A DNA stretch of 64,000 nt from Archilochus colubris. Its lineage: Eukaryota > Chordata > Aves > Apodiformes > Trochilidae. Made by a program: the position numbers and the translations under genes. Shown here piece by piece: positions 54,201 through 64,000 of this stretch. The stretch's first letter is position 1, and each line of letters starts with the position of its first letter. The stretch is from NCBI GenBank assembly GCA_023079485.1, contig CM041102.1, positions 753,269 to 817,268 of the forward strand, written 5' to 3'. The notes beneath the pieces are model-generated. The model searched no databases and was not told the DNA's origin. It worked only from the letters and a program-made list of their open reading frames with translations.

Positions 54201-57200
54201 GCTGAGGTTCATACCCAGGAGCTTCAACAAAATGCAGTTTTCTGGGACACTCTGGGCTCAGCACAGACTGCAGTGCTGCTCCTTGGGGCTTTTCCCTGCT
54301 GCTGCTGCTGCACTCTGCAAGGAGCTGCGGGGCAGCCAGCCAGCAGGTGACAGCACTGGATCACCAGCACCGAGCTGCAGCTCCCACCAAGGCTCAGCTT
54401 CAGGCTCATTAAATCGCAGCAGGGCTTGAGGAAAGGATCTGGAGAAGAGGAAAGTCTCTGGGACATCTAGCCTGAGGAATGCCTCCCTTCCCTCAGGGTC
54501 ACCCTGCTGCTGGTGGTGGGGACAAGCCTGACCCAGGGCTGTCCAGGGAGCAGAGCCCCTTCAGATGTTCCTCTCCTTGCCCTGGGACCCTCCCTGAGCG
54601 TGGCTGCACCTCCGTGCTGGGGCTTGCTGACCACCTTTGCTCCTTAGAGCAGCACTGGGGTGATCCTGCTCTTAGGCAGCCTCTGCAAACAGGAGCTGCT
54701 TGTTGATGCTGCAGCGTTTTCTGAAAACAGTGTCACAGACCAGACAAAAATCACACATCTTAGAGCAAAACAAACCTTGAAGAGTCCAGAGCAGAGCTGG
54801 ACTTTCTGATCTCGTGAACCACTACCTGGCAGACAGGAGTAGGCTGCTGGATCTTATGTAATTTCTTCCAGTGAGGGGCAGATGCCTCTGCAGAGCTCTG
54901 AGCTAGCTCTGCAGTTCAGAGGAAAGGAGAAAAGCATTCCCATTGGAAACAAGAAGGTGCCTTGCAGTTTTTCATCATCCTCATTTCATTTCCAACTCTC
55001 TCCACTATTTGTCTGTGTTCTGAGACTCCTCCAGTTCTCTAACTGCAGCTTTTATCTAAAGTGGTGGAATGAATTGTTGCTTCTCTTATGGAGAGATTAA
55101 AAAATCCCAAAGGGAGTGTGTTTACCGTAGAGGTAGAAGGATGGCAGGAGGTAAGGACACCTAAACCTTTCCATGGGACTTTTCCTATCACAGTTGCTCT
55201 GTGTGGTAACTGCCACTGATCTTGCCAGGGCAGTGCTCAGGGCAGAGCCTCAGCTCTTGAGCACCTACAAGTTGGAGTTGGAAGGTAGAGGGCTATAGGG
55301 AGGCTGCCTGTGAGTGACTGACTTGGCCTTTTTCCTGTGGTTTGTGCCCAGGAAAAGCTTGCAGCCCTGGTGGGTGATGTTCTTATGGCTTTCCCAGTGT
55401 CATGGAGGATTGTGGACCATTAGCTCTTTGTGTGCAAGTTATGGCAGCACTGGAAGTGTTAATGCTCTTAGAAGGGCTCAGCTGCCCTCTCCTGCAGGCT
55501 GTGCTGGTGGCTGGTATGAAGGCAGAGCTGTGCAACTGGTGTGGAAATAAAACCAACCCCCTCTTTCCTGGAGATACATTACAGCAGTCCGGGTAGGGTG
55601 TGTTGTGCCTCAGGCATGCAACACTTATCTGGGCAGTGATCAGAAAGGGTTTGATTTGCATTGAGCCCACAGTGTGGTCCTGCTGCCAGAGGAACTGGGG
55701 CTGTGATGCAGGTGAGAGCAGTGATCTTCAGAGAAATTGGAGGGAAGTTCATTATCACTTACAATCAGTATTTACATCCCACTTAGTCCTTATTCCAGGT
55801 GTAAGCACAAGGCCAATCTGTCAGAATTTTCTTGCATGGGGGTGATCTCTCTGCCCAGGCAGCTTGTAAAATTTTGAGGTTCTTCTGGAGAGAGTTGATC
55901 ATTTGGAGCTACCCAGACAGGGATTGAGGTAGGCGGGAGCTGTCATCCCAGAATAACAAGCAAGGCCTTGTGGCTCTGGAGCAGTACCAAGCCCTCCTGA
56001 GAGCAGCTGCCCTTGCCTGCCTCTGGCAGAGGTCAGAACCCCTCTCCAGTGCGTGTCCACACTTCAAGCCCACTCAGTCCCAAAATCCCCCTGCACAGTG
56101 GGCAAACAGAAGCTTTTAACACTCTCCAGCTGACAAGGATTGTGCTGGGACTGATTCTTGTGCTCTGGCTGTTTCAGGTTGACTGGCTGCACTCCAGCCT
56201 CCTGCTCACTTGATCCTTTCAGCTCCAGCTGGCCCCTTGCCCAGCTGGTTCCCACTGGCTCAGGATGGGGCTGGTGGGACAGCCAGATGTTGCTCCAGCC
56301 CACCAAGAAGGACAGAAGTAGGCCTGCCCAGAGCTGTGCATTTCTGCAGGTCACTTCATGTGACATGTGAAACACATGCCCTTAGGAGAGCTGAGAAATA
56401 AGCCATCACCCCCCTCCTCTGTGTGAGCTCACATCCTGCTGCCCTGCAGGGAAAACAGTAGCTGAATCCTAAATTTCCAACTCCCTTCAGATGCACCCTC
56501 CCTGCCAGCTTGCTGGGAACACAGGGGTCACCACTGCCCCTTATCAGACAGGCAAAGCAACAAGTCCAGCCCCTAATGGCAGCACTGATTCCCCTCTCAG
56601 AATAGAAACAATCTCTCAGGATTATTACAGGACAGTTATCCATCTTATTGATTAGCCCCTTGGTTAATGCTTGGGGTTAAGCTGTCTCTCAGTGCTGTGT
56701 TAGGAGTGAGACCTGGCTGGTATCTCACCACCTGACCAGGTGTCAGCTTCTGCCAGAACGTGGCTGAGGTTTTACTTCTTTAGAAGAAGTTTGCAGACGT
56801 GACTCTTGCTGCCTTGGTCTCCCAGTGGGGACTCTATTGAACAACCTCCTTCCCTTGTTATAAAATACATCACGTAATCTGTTATCCTAAAGAATGAGCA
56901 AAGTTATTTGTCAGATCAGTTATGAAACTGTACAATTATGGAGAGAAGGGGAAAAAAACTCTCCCAAACAAACCATCCCTTATGTAACTATTTTTCAATC
57001 TCGAGCTTGCAGAATTGTTAAGCAGTTGTGGAACTGTCTCCAGCAGAAATGAGCAGAGCCTCCACCTGAGCAGGGAGGCAGGGATGGAGAGGAGGGGTGG
57101 TGGGGAGCATCTTGGGGTGCTGGGGAGACTCTTCAGAAGCACAGTGATGAGAGTAGCAAATGCTTCAAGGGCAGGCACTGGGGATGCATTAACCCACTTC

Positions 57201-59635
57201 ATTAGTATGATCATCGTATGCTTAAAAGCTTTTCCAGCTGGAAAGGTCACATACTGCTTTTTAAGTGGAGAGAGGCACTCTGCCTTTGAGGTGGGGCACA
57301 GCAGCTGGTCTAAAATGTCATGGCATAGCAGTAATTCTGAGAAAAGTTTCTAAAAAAGAAAAAAATCTTTTAGGGAATGTAAAAATCAACTGCTACTTCT
57401 GAAAGTTGTCCAAGAGCCCAGGATCTGTGTGATTGTGAGGGCATCTAAGAGTCCTCTGTGCTGGAAAGCTGAACAAGAACTCTTCTGATAGATAAGAAGA
57501 GCCAGTAAATATCCAGCAACACTTTCTGTAGCTCATGGGGTCTCTGTTGATGTTCTCCTTGTCCCACTCTGACCATTTGCTGTCCTGCAGTGCTGGTGAG
57601 ACCCAGCAATCTCATTCTGGTGAGCTCAGGAAGGCTCGTGTCACAGGAGAGTGTATCAGAGGAGGAAGGGAAGAACTGGACTCTTGCATAAGTTTGTGTT
57701 TAATGATGGCTCCAAGCTCAGTTTCAAATAAGGAAGGCAGCAAACCATGAATTTCAGAGAGTCTCAACATGAATCCTTTTGATTTTGGTACTGGGAAGCA
57801 GAGTACAGAGGCAGCTACAGCCTGGCCTCTGCCTTGGCAGCTTTGCCTTTGGTCTCACGAGGCAGGACAGTGTGAAAGGTGTGTCAGCCACTTCTCTTGC
57901 TGCTGCTGCCAAGAAGATAGAGCCAAGGATGTGCTTGTGTCTTCTCTCTGTTTGCTTTTAGTGGATGTTTTTACCTGCTTTAGCTGCATAATTACCACCG
58001 CCCAGGCAGCCCAGCAGGCACAAGGCAGGATGAGCCAAGCTCTTGCCTAGGGAGAAGGATGTGCAGCAGACAAGTGGTGTGCTTCTCCATCTGTTGCTGC
58101 ATCCTACAACTGCTGGAGCAGAGGAAGGAAAAGGATGTATACAAGGACAGCCAATGCCAGCTGCCCTCTTTTCATCCCATGTCCTCTTGAGAATTTGATT
58201 GCTGGATTCCCAGGCTCCTTGCAGCCCTCTCCTCGTTCCCCCTCTCCATTTACAGTTTCCTGTGGAGGGCAGAGTCCTATTTCTCAGCTGATAAATGACC
58301 ACAATAGCTAATCCTGTGTCACACCTATAAAGATCATGGATGATCCTCGAGTGCTGTGAGAATGGAGGCTGCAGCCTTCACCTGCTTGCAGTGGAGCCTC
58401 TGTTAGCACAGCCCTGGGACACAGCTGCTGTGTGTACAGTGACAGTCCTTGCAGCAGGGTCAGGGGTGTTCTGCTGCTCTGGGACAAGTCAGGAAAACAC
58501 CAGCAGTTGCCCACCTTTTGTGGAGGGATCTGTGAGCTCCTGTCTTCTGCAGGAGACAACAGCCCCAACAGCTCTGGGGGCCAGGAGACAGACTGATGTG
58601 TACATCAGTACAGGCTGAAGGATTTTGCCAGCTTTGAGCAAAACAGATGAGGAAGATCCCAAGAAATAGAAGAGTGGGCAGTGAGACACAGAAACCAAGC
58701 AGAGTCATAGCAGAGCTATTTGTGCTGTGCTGACATCAGGGTGTGCAGGGGCACACACCGGGCAGGCTGATCAATCCATTCTCACTTTTTTCCTCCTTCA
58801 TTCCAGGCTGATATGAGGTCGAGGGAGTATATTCGGAAGCAGCTGTGTTCACCACTGGGGGTCCTGTCTGCAGGGCCAGAGAGGTGGGTGTGTGGGCAGC
58901 TGCCCTGCAAAGGGGATCTGCTCACGTAATGATCTGCAGTAATGGCATTAGAGAGACAGACAGGGTAACAAGGTGAGCTCCAGTGACATCAGGACACATG
59001 GTGCCTCAAAAGGGTGATTTCTGGTGACTGCAGCAGAGCCACTTCACACGTTCCTGGGCAGGGCACTGTGTCCCAGGCTGGGGAGGTCGTTGGGGATTTA
59101 TTTGGTGCCCGCAATAAGCAAAGCACCAACACCCACAGGTGTGACAGGAGGTGAACAGAAATATCCTGCAGGGAGCTGGTCCCTGTCCCCAGAAAGTGAG
59201 GGGAGGGTCAGGCTCCCCCACACTTATATAATGTAGGCCAGAGCCTTGCTCTGTAAATCCACAGGAGTTCCTTGTGCTGGGGCCAGGCTGCCCCTTCAGC
59301 ATCGTTGATCAGAGCCACACCAGGGCCAGGCTGGACAGACAGACAGACAGAGCCCTACCCAAAGGGCTGTGAGGGGATGAGTGGAGAGTGTCAGGACTCA
59401 AAGCTCACCTGCCCTGAGGGTCCTAATGGACCAGGGGTGAAGGTGGCAGTAGTGAGGGATTACAGTGGCTGAGGTTTACCCTTTCTATGACCATGCATCT
59501 CAAGACCTGTGTCTCTGAGCCCCTTATCACCAAGTGATGTAATTATTTGTTCTTCTTGGTTTCTTTTTTTTTTTCATGTCTGTGATCCTTGTTTTTGTTC
59601 CTAACAGAAAAAAGGAGGAGGAATTGGATGATTAG
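50759..59635 (+). CDS. ENDOV: ENDOV (endonuclease V), complete: inosine-specific endoribonuclease, nine coding exons
   Basis: Coding exons: 50759-50811, 51257-51428, 52454-52588, 52821-52860, 52963-53075, 53181-53249, 53880-54008, 58807-58883, 59608-59635 (TAG 59633-59635). That is 816 nt and 271 residues (human 282); all phases match. Endonuclease V cleaves one phosphodiester bond 3' to inosine, in RNA in vertebrates. Active-site motifs are intact: GGVDLSYVKG (metal-binding Asp), FLAFREVPF (Glu), LLVDGNG (Asp), and GVAKNLL (Lys). RDPAF-like KDPGF and SVGHRV are also family marks. The C-terminus after REYIRKQL differs from mammals and ends in a charged KKEEELDD tail. Exons 1-7 sit within 3.3 kb; exon 8 follows a 4.8-kb intron. 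The last two exons rest on splice sites, frame and the REYIRK homology, so the tail is less certain. Confidence 0.93.
50823..50861. promoter_or_regulatory. NRF1-like site plus RFX X-box palindrome
   Basis: TGCGCCTGCGCG at 50823-50834 fits the NRF1 consensus with one change. GTTGTCATGGCAAC at 50848-50861 differs by one base from the perfect RFX X-box palindrome GTTGCCATGGCAAC. Both lie in ENDOV intron 1, less than 110 bases after the start codon, a usual place for such promoter-proximal sites. Confidence 0.65.
54009..58806 (+). other. ENDOV intron 7 (4.8 kb), no gene seen
   Basis: Moderately GC-rich sequence. No coding frame with recognisable homology, no RNA gene and no clear repeat was found on either strand. 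One AATAAA at 55546-55551 could end a short transcript. Read-through past exon 7 meets an in-frame stop after six codons, so an isoform ending at Val-Pro-Gly-Gln-Gly is possible. Confidence 0.6.
59333..59352 (+). repeat. Short (GACA)n simple repeat
   Basis: GACAGACAGACAGACAGAG in the last ENDOV intron. Too short to matter by itself, but a possible length-variable site. Confidence 0.7.
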
Positions 59636-59872
59636 GCTAATGCCAGAAGAAACTGCTGGGCCCAACCTCGCTGGATCCTCTCCTCCCCTAAGACTGTGGT
59701 TCTGATGAGTGCAACAGCTGAGTGCCACCCCAAGGCAGGGCCGTGTCCCTCAGGACCACTCCAGCCACTGTGCATGGTTCTGGTGGGTAGGCAGACCAGC
59801 TTCTCTTCAAGGATAATGCTTCAAAGGCATTTCTCAGGGTTGCTTTTTAAGCACTGTAAAAATATTTGTGTA

Positions 59873-59878
59873 AATAAA
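59873..59878 (+). promoter_or_regulatory. ENDOV: Polyadenylation signal AATAAA of ENDOV
   Basis: Canonical hexamer 238 bases after the stop codon, with T/G-rich sequence about 20 bases downstream. It defines a 3' UTR of about 0.26 kb. Confidence 0.8.
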
Positions 59879-59899
59879 CACCCAGTTGTCATTTTGCAA

Positions 59900-62800
59900 C
59901 AACTTCCTTGAATACTTGGGCAGTTGCAGGAGGTGATGTACAGAGATGCTGAAGCACTCAGTTACAGACAAACTCCAGAGCTGGCTTTTAGCTCACACTG
60001 CACCTCCGTGGCACAGACTTCCCTTCTCCTCCTTTTCAGAGCAGCTTTCACCCAGTCCCTGCAGCCTCTGCTCTCACATTCCCTTCCCCGGTCTCCGGGG
60101 AACAGACGCCCCATGTGCCGCTCCGGCTGCTCCTGACAGACGGGCTGAGGACGCCGAGTTTCAGGTGGGTGTGTGACTCACGAGGAGAGGATGGAGCCAA
60201 CATTCTGCTGTGGGGTTTGGAAGGAGGTCTGAGCTCCGGTGGGCGAGAAGCTTTCTGTCTGCTCTGTGCCGGTGGCTCCCGCTTGCCCTGGGTGCACCCG
60301 GGTGCCTTCAGTTCCAAGCTTGAGCACCTCCCTTCCCTTGCTGCCACCGGGCTTGGGGTGAGCCCTGCAGGACCCCCCCCAGCTGCCAGGGGTGGGGGCA
60401 TCACCTCCTGAGCTCTCACTGGGAGGAACTGGTCTGGGACCTTGCCCAGGAGCCGCAGCACCACGGTTCATCGTTGCTCGTTGCAAACACGTGCAGCAGC
60501 TCCACTAAACCATGGGGACAGACTTCTCTGAAGCCTGTCACAAATTTAAGCACAAATAACATGCTGTGGGCAGGGAACAACTGTTTCTGAGCTCTTATGG
60601 GCAGGACACGGGAGAATTTTATTTTTTTTCCTGTTTGCCTTGGCCTGGGTGCTGCTGGCCCGGGGAGCTGCCCAAACCCGAGCAGGCAATTAAACAGCCG
60701 GAGTAATCAATGTGTTTGGTGCCTGCCCAGGGCTCTCGGAACACAATAAGAGATTAACTCTATCTAATTGACTTGTAAAGGAGGGAGGGGAAGATCGCTT
60801 TGTAATGCATGAAACCTCTTCATAGAAACTCGGAGACTGGAGCCTGAGTGTCCTTCCTAAGTAACCCCTCCACACACACATGTTGGAAATCAGCTTGATT
60901 GGGTGTCAAGTACTTGTTCTCCTGATCCCAGTAATTTATTGCTGACTTGTTACAAGGCTTTGCTTTTGTTATCGCTTGTGTCGAGCTGATCAGGGCAGCT
61001 GTGCCCGGTGCTGTTGGCTCCATCCCTTCTGCTCTGCTGGGAGGCTGCTCCACGGCTTTGGGCCCAAATCTCTGGCTGCAAACAAGCATTTTTAGTGTTG
61101 TTTCTCTCTGGGGCAGCTGAGCCTCATCAAGACACCCAGAAACCTCTTGTGCCTTGGATGTGCCAGTCGGTGCCTGTGTGTGCAGAGGGCAGGGGTGGCA
61201 CTGGGAAGCAGTGTGTTCCCTTCCAGTTGTGTCCTTTTGTCCTAGAAATAATTCTCCACCCCAACCACTCTTCTCTTTGTGGTGCAGACACCTCTTGCCA
61301 GAGTCCTGCCAGCCCTCCGGCTTTATTTTAAGGCCATATTAATTAAAAGCAAATGAGTGGAATTTCTTTTGACATCCAAATTAATAGTGAATGAGATCAT
61401 TATGAGCTGTGTCATTAAGGTGATGGAGCAGCTTGTACAGAGCTTGGCCCCAAAAGAAAGGCAGCAGAGCCTCAGTGCACAGTCAGGTCTCTGCTGTCTG
61501 GAGGCAGTGGCTGTGTCTGAGCAGAGCTGTGGCCGTGTTCCCCCCTCCAGAGGCACTTGGGGAGGGGGATGGATCTGCTGGTGGCCACAGAGTTGTGGCT
61601 GCTGAGCAGACTCCTGCAGGGCCTGGGGGGAGGTTGGGGGGCAGAAGGGTGATGGGGCTGTTGTCCCCAGAGGTGCAGCCCCCAGCCCTGCACTCAGCTG
61701 CTCCCCTGGCCCCACAGGTACTGCTCTTCTTCCAAGCACCCCTGCCCCTGCTCCGGAGGCTTGATCAGCTTTAAAAACACACGATAAAGGCCGTAAAATC
61801 AGCCTGTAATTAATTCTTGGTTTAGTTCCCAGCTCAAGGGCTCGCTGCAGAATGTTTCCTTAGGAACATGCTTTTTTCTTGCTGTTCTTGGACTCGCAGC
61901 TCGGTTTGTTGTACCTCTGCCTGCAGCCCCCAGCTGCTCGCACTCCACGGCTGGGGCTCAGGAGCCAGCGCAGGGACTGATGTATTTTTTCTTTCTTTCT
62001 TTTTTTTTCCTATTTTTTTTTTTTTATGTTCCGTTTATTGAGCACTCCTGAGAGCCTCGTGCCTGGGACGCCCCAGGTGAACGCGGGGCTCCTGCCTCGC
62101 ACCCAGCCTGACGTGGGTGGCTCTGCCGGGGGGGACCAGCATCTCCCGGCTGATGTTTTGACTGGAGCCGTTTCTCTTGTGTGGAAGCTGCTCCTGTTTG
62201 AGTGCCGGGGAGGAGGATGTGCTGAACCCTGCCGGGGCTGAGTCCGGAGGGACCTGAAAGCCTGTGATAAACCTGGCAGCTTTGAAACTCGCCCAGAATT
62301 GCAGTGGGTAGCAGCGTGATTAAAGCGCTCTGATTAACGCACAAACCTCTTCTGTAATGAGCAGAACTGGGAGGGTTTGGGAAATCCAGCTGGCGTATTG
62401 CAAGGCACCGTTTGGTTATTAATGATCTTGCCAGGTAAATGTCACCTGGCTGAAACTGGTATCCGGATAATATGATGTGGTCATTGCTGGTGACCACGGT
62501 GGCAGGGAAGGGGCAGGCAGGGGACAGACTCTACCCCACCCCGGGGGCAGCATCAGGGCCAGGGAAATCCCCCCCATGAGGATCCCCCCGGGATGAGCCG
62601 GGAGCGCCGGGCAGGAGCCCCCGCCCAGCCCTGGATGCCCCCCCCGAGCTCATGAATGTTATTGGTACCAACATCTGGGGGATGGGGGAAGGAGCAGAAA
62701 GCTGTGCCGGTTGTGAAACACAGCCCAGCCTAGGTGCAAGAAACCACCCGGGCCTCTGGGCACTGGGGGGGGTGGTGGGAACTGGGGCTGTACACGGGGC

Positions 62801-64000
62801 TCTGCCGCTCCCCGCTTGGGAGGAAGTAAATCGGCGCTTGGGCGTTTGTGCACCCCGGGGTATGGGGGGAGAGGCCGGGGGGGAGGCTGCAGGGGGAGGC
62901 TGCCGGTCCCGGGCTTTCACCAGCCCTGAGCCAGCAGCGTGATGGAGCCCCGCGTCCCTCCCCTCCCTGGCAGGAGGGGGCTGCGGGGGCTCCAGGCCTT
63001 GGCACCCCTCCTTTGCTCTCCACCAGCTGGGCCGGGGGTGGCCGCTGGCGCGGGGCTGCCCTGTGGCATCTCTGACTTGCATAAGAGCCTCGCCGAGATG
63101 ATAAATGTGAAAATCTGCTGCAGGCTATCGCTGACCTAATTTCTAGCATCGCTGTGGATCTTGTCATCTGTTGCTCACAGCCTGGACTGCAGATGGGCTG
63201 ACAGGGAGGAGGTGTGTGGGGACCCCAGAGCTCTGCTGCCACGCTCCCCCCAGCCCTGGGTGGTGCAGGAACTCACCCTGCCTGATGCTGGGAGTGCGGG
63301 GACAGAGCTGGGGGGCTGTGACCCCTCTGCATCCCACCCCTCCATGGGATGAGCCGGCTCTGCCCAAGCTGATAGCAAACAAGATACTTGAGGTCCAGCT
63401 CAGCTTTGCTCCCCACAGGTTTCTGCTAAGCAGAAAACAAATGCTAATTACACAGCATAATTAGTGAGATGCTGCATCTATTTTTAATCAGCTTTGGAAG
63501 ATATATTCTTCCTTCCTCTCTGTGCTCACCGGCAGCCTCTCCTGTGGCAGAGCCGTGCTGAGTCAGGGACCCTCCGGTGGGAAAACAGTTGCTCTTCCCC
63601 TTTGTGCCCTTGGGATGGGACTTGGGATCCCTCTTGGGATCCCCAGCCAGAGGAACATCCCCCAGAAAAACTTCTTGGTGAAGTCTGAGACTCACGCTGA
63701 GATCCCAGCCCCTCCGTACTCCATCAGGGGTGGACGGGAAGGAGGGAGGAAACCATCTCAGTGCTGTCAGGGTGCTGCTCAGCAGCAGCTGGGGAAACCA
63801 CAGGAGGAGAATGGGAAAAGGCTGCAAAAATATTCTGAGAAGGCAAGACTGGAGGATTCAAGTTGGGCTTTCCTAGCAGCCCCCGGTGTTAAATTGAATA
63901 GCGGCCAAGCGGTGTGAAACAGCGTTTGCTCTTGGTGCCTTTGGGAGGAGGCAGCTTGGAGCTGGGGAGGGGGTGTCCTGAGCTGGGGAAGGGGTGTCCT
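59900..64000. other. Intergenic DNA downstream of ENDOV, no gene seen
   Basis: No open frame with recognisable homology or plausible exon series was found on either strand. By synteny NPTX1 (minus strand) should lie beyond 64 kb. The background is GC-rich, with several AT-rich islands (about 60670-60830, 61320-61440, 61770-61870, 62280-62480, 63060-63190, 63405-63510), listed as possible regulatory elements in the findings. A T/C-rich simple tract occurs at 61987-62026. Confidence 0.6.
63420..63464. promoter_or_regulatory. Adjacent palindromes with paired TAATTA homeodomain sites
   Basis: TTTCTGCTAAGCAGAAA (63420-63436) is a perfect palindrome around a central A. CTAATTA (63444-63450) and TAATTAG (63458-63464) form a second perfect inverted repeat with a 7-base spacer. 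TAATTA is the core of many homeodomain factors. Lying in non-coding DNA next to a predicted neural gene, this looks like an enhancer core; activity is inferred. Confidence 0.45.

Noticed and set aside
60048..60464. Frames of about 100-140 residues on both strands downstream of ENDOV
   Set aside because: GC-rich chance frames without homology or consistent exons; not accepted as NPTX1 or another gene.
62531..63242. Minus-strand Pro/Ser/Arg-rich frames of 170-183 residues
   Set aside because: Overlapping frames on both strands of the same GC-rich DNA; none resembles pentraxin or any family I know.
1..64000. CRISPR arrays, bacterial operons, tRNA or rRNA genes
   Set aside because: The DNA is a spliced vertebrate nuclear region. 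No regularly spaced repeats, cloverleaf tRNA boxes or rRNA sequence were recognised.

Overview
This is vertebrate nuclear DNA from a bird, most likely a passerine. The window has long spliced genes with GT-AG introns, CpG-island promoters, CR1 LINE fragments and two LTR-type repeats that I recognise by eye from songbird genomes; no database search was run. The gene order SLC26A11 - RNF213 - ENDOV, all on the + strand, matches human 17q25.3. NPTX1 would be expected next but is not in view.

Layout. At 1-2137 lie the last six coding exons of SLC26A11 (an SLC26 family anion transporter with a STAS domain). An LTR sits in one of its introns, and a reverse-oriented endogenous retrovirus fragment lies in the putative 3' UTR, which ends near a polyadenylation signal at 3066. 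At about 3.15-4.9 kb is a GC-rich promoter region with a perfect interferon-stimulated response element, an IRF-type core, CCAAT boxes, three octamer motifs and a 30-bp minisatellite. At 5132-50051 is a complete RNF213, which I assembled exon by exon: 66 coding exons, one continuous frame, 5219 residues predicted (the human protein is 5207). All recognised parts are present: N-terminal zinc ribbon, acidic disordered region, CBM20-like domain, stalk, AAA units with intact Walker motifs in AAA3 and AAA4, RING finger, RZ finger and C-terminal domain. At 50759-59635 is ENDOV (nine coding exons, 271 residues), whose start codon is only about 0.7 kb after the RNF213 stop. That gap holds a polyadenylation signal and an extreme G/T tract. 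At 59.9-64 kb I find no gene, only a GC-rich background with AT-rich islands holding paired homeodomain-type sites, which may be conserved regulatory elements.

The genes are not an operon and share no pathway. RNF213 is a giant AAA ATPase and E3 ligase of antimicrobial defence and lipid-droplet biology, and its promoter motifs fit interferon induction. ENDOV cleaves inosine-containing RNA. SLC26A11 is a membrane transporter. I found no undescribed multi-gene system. The most unusual items are a palindromic 197-bp transposon-like element inside RNF213, the G/T tract between two close tandem genes, the octamer cluster and the paired palindromes near 63.4 kb.
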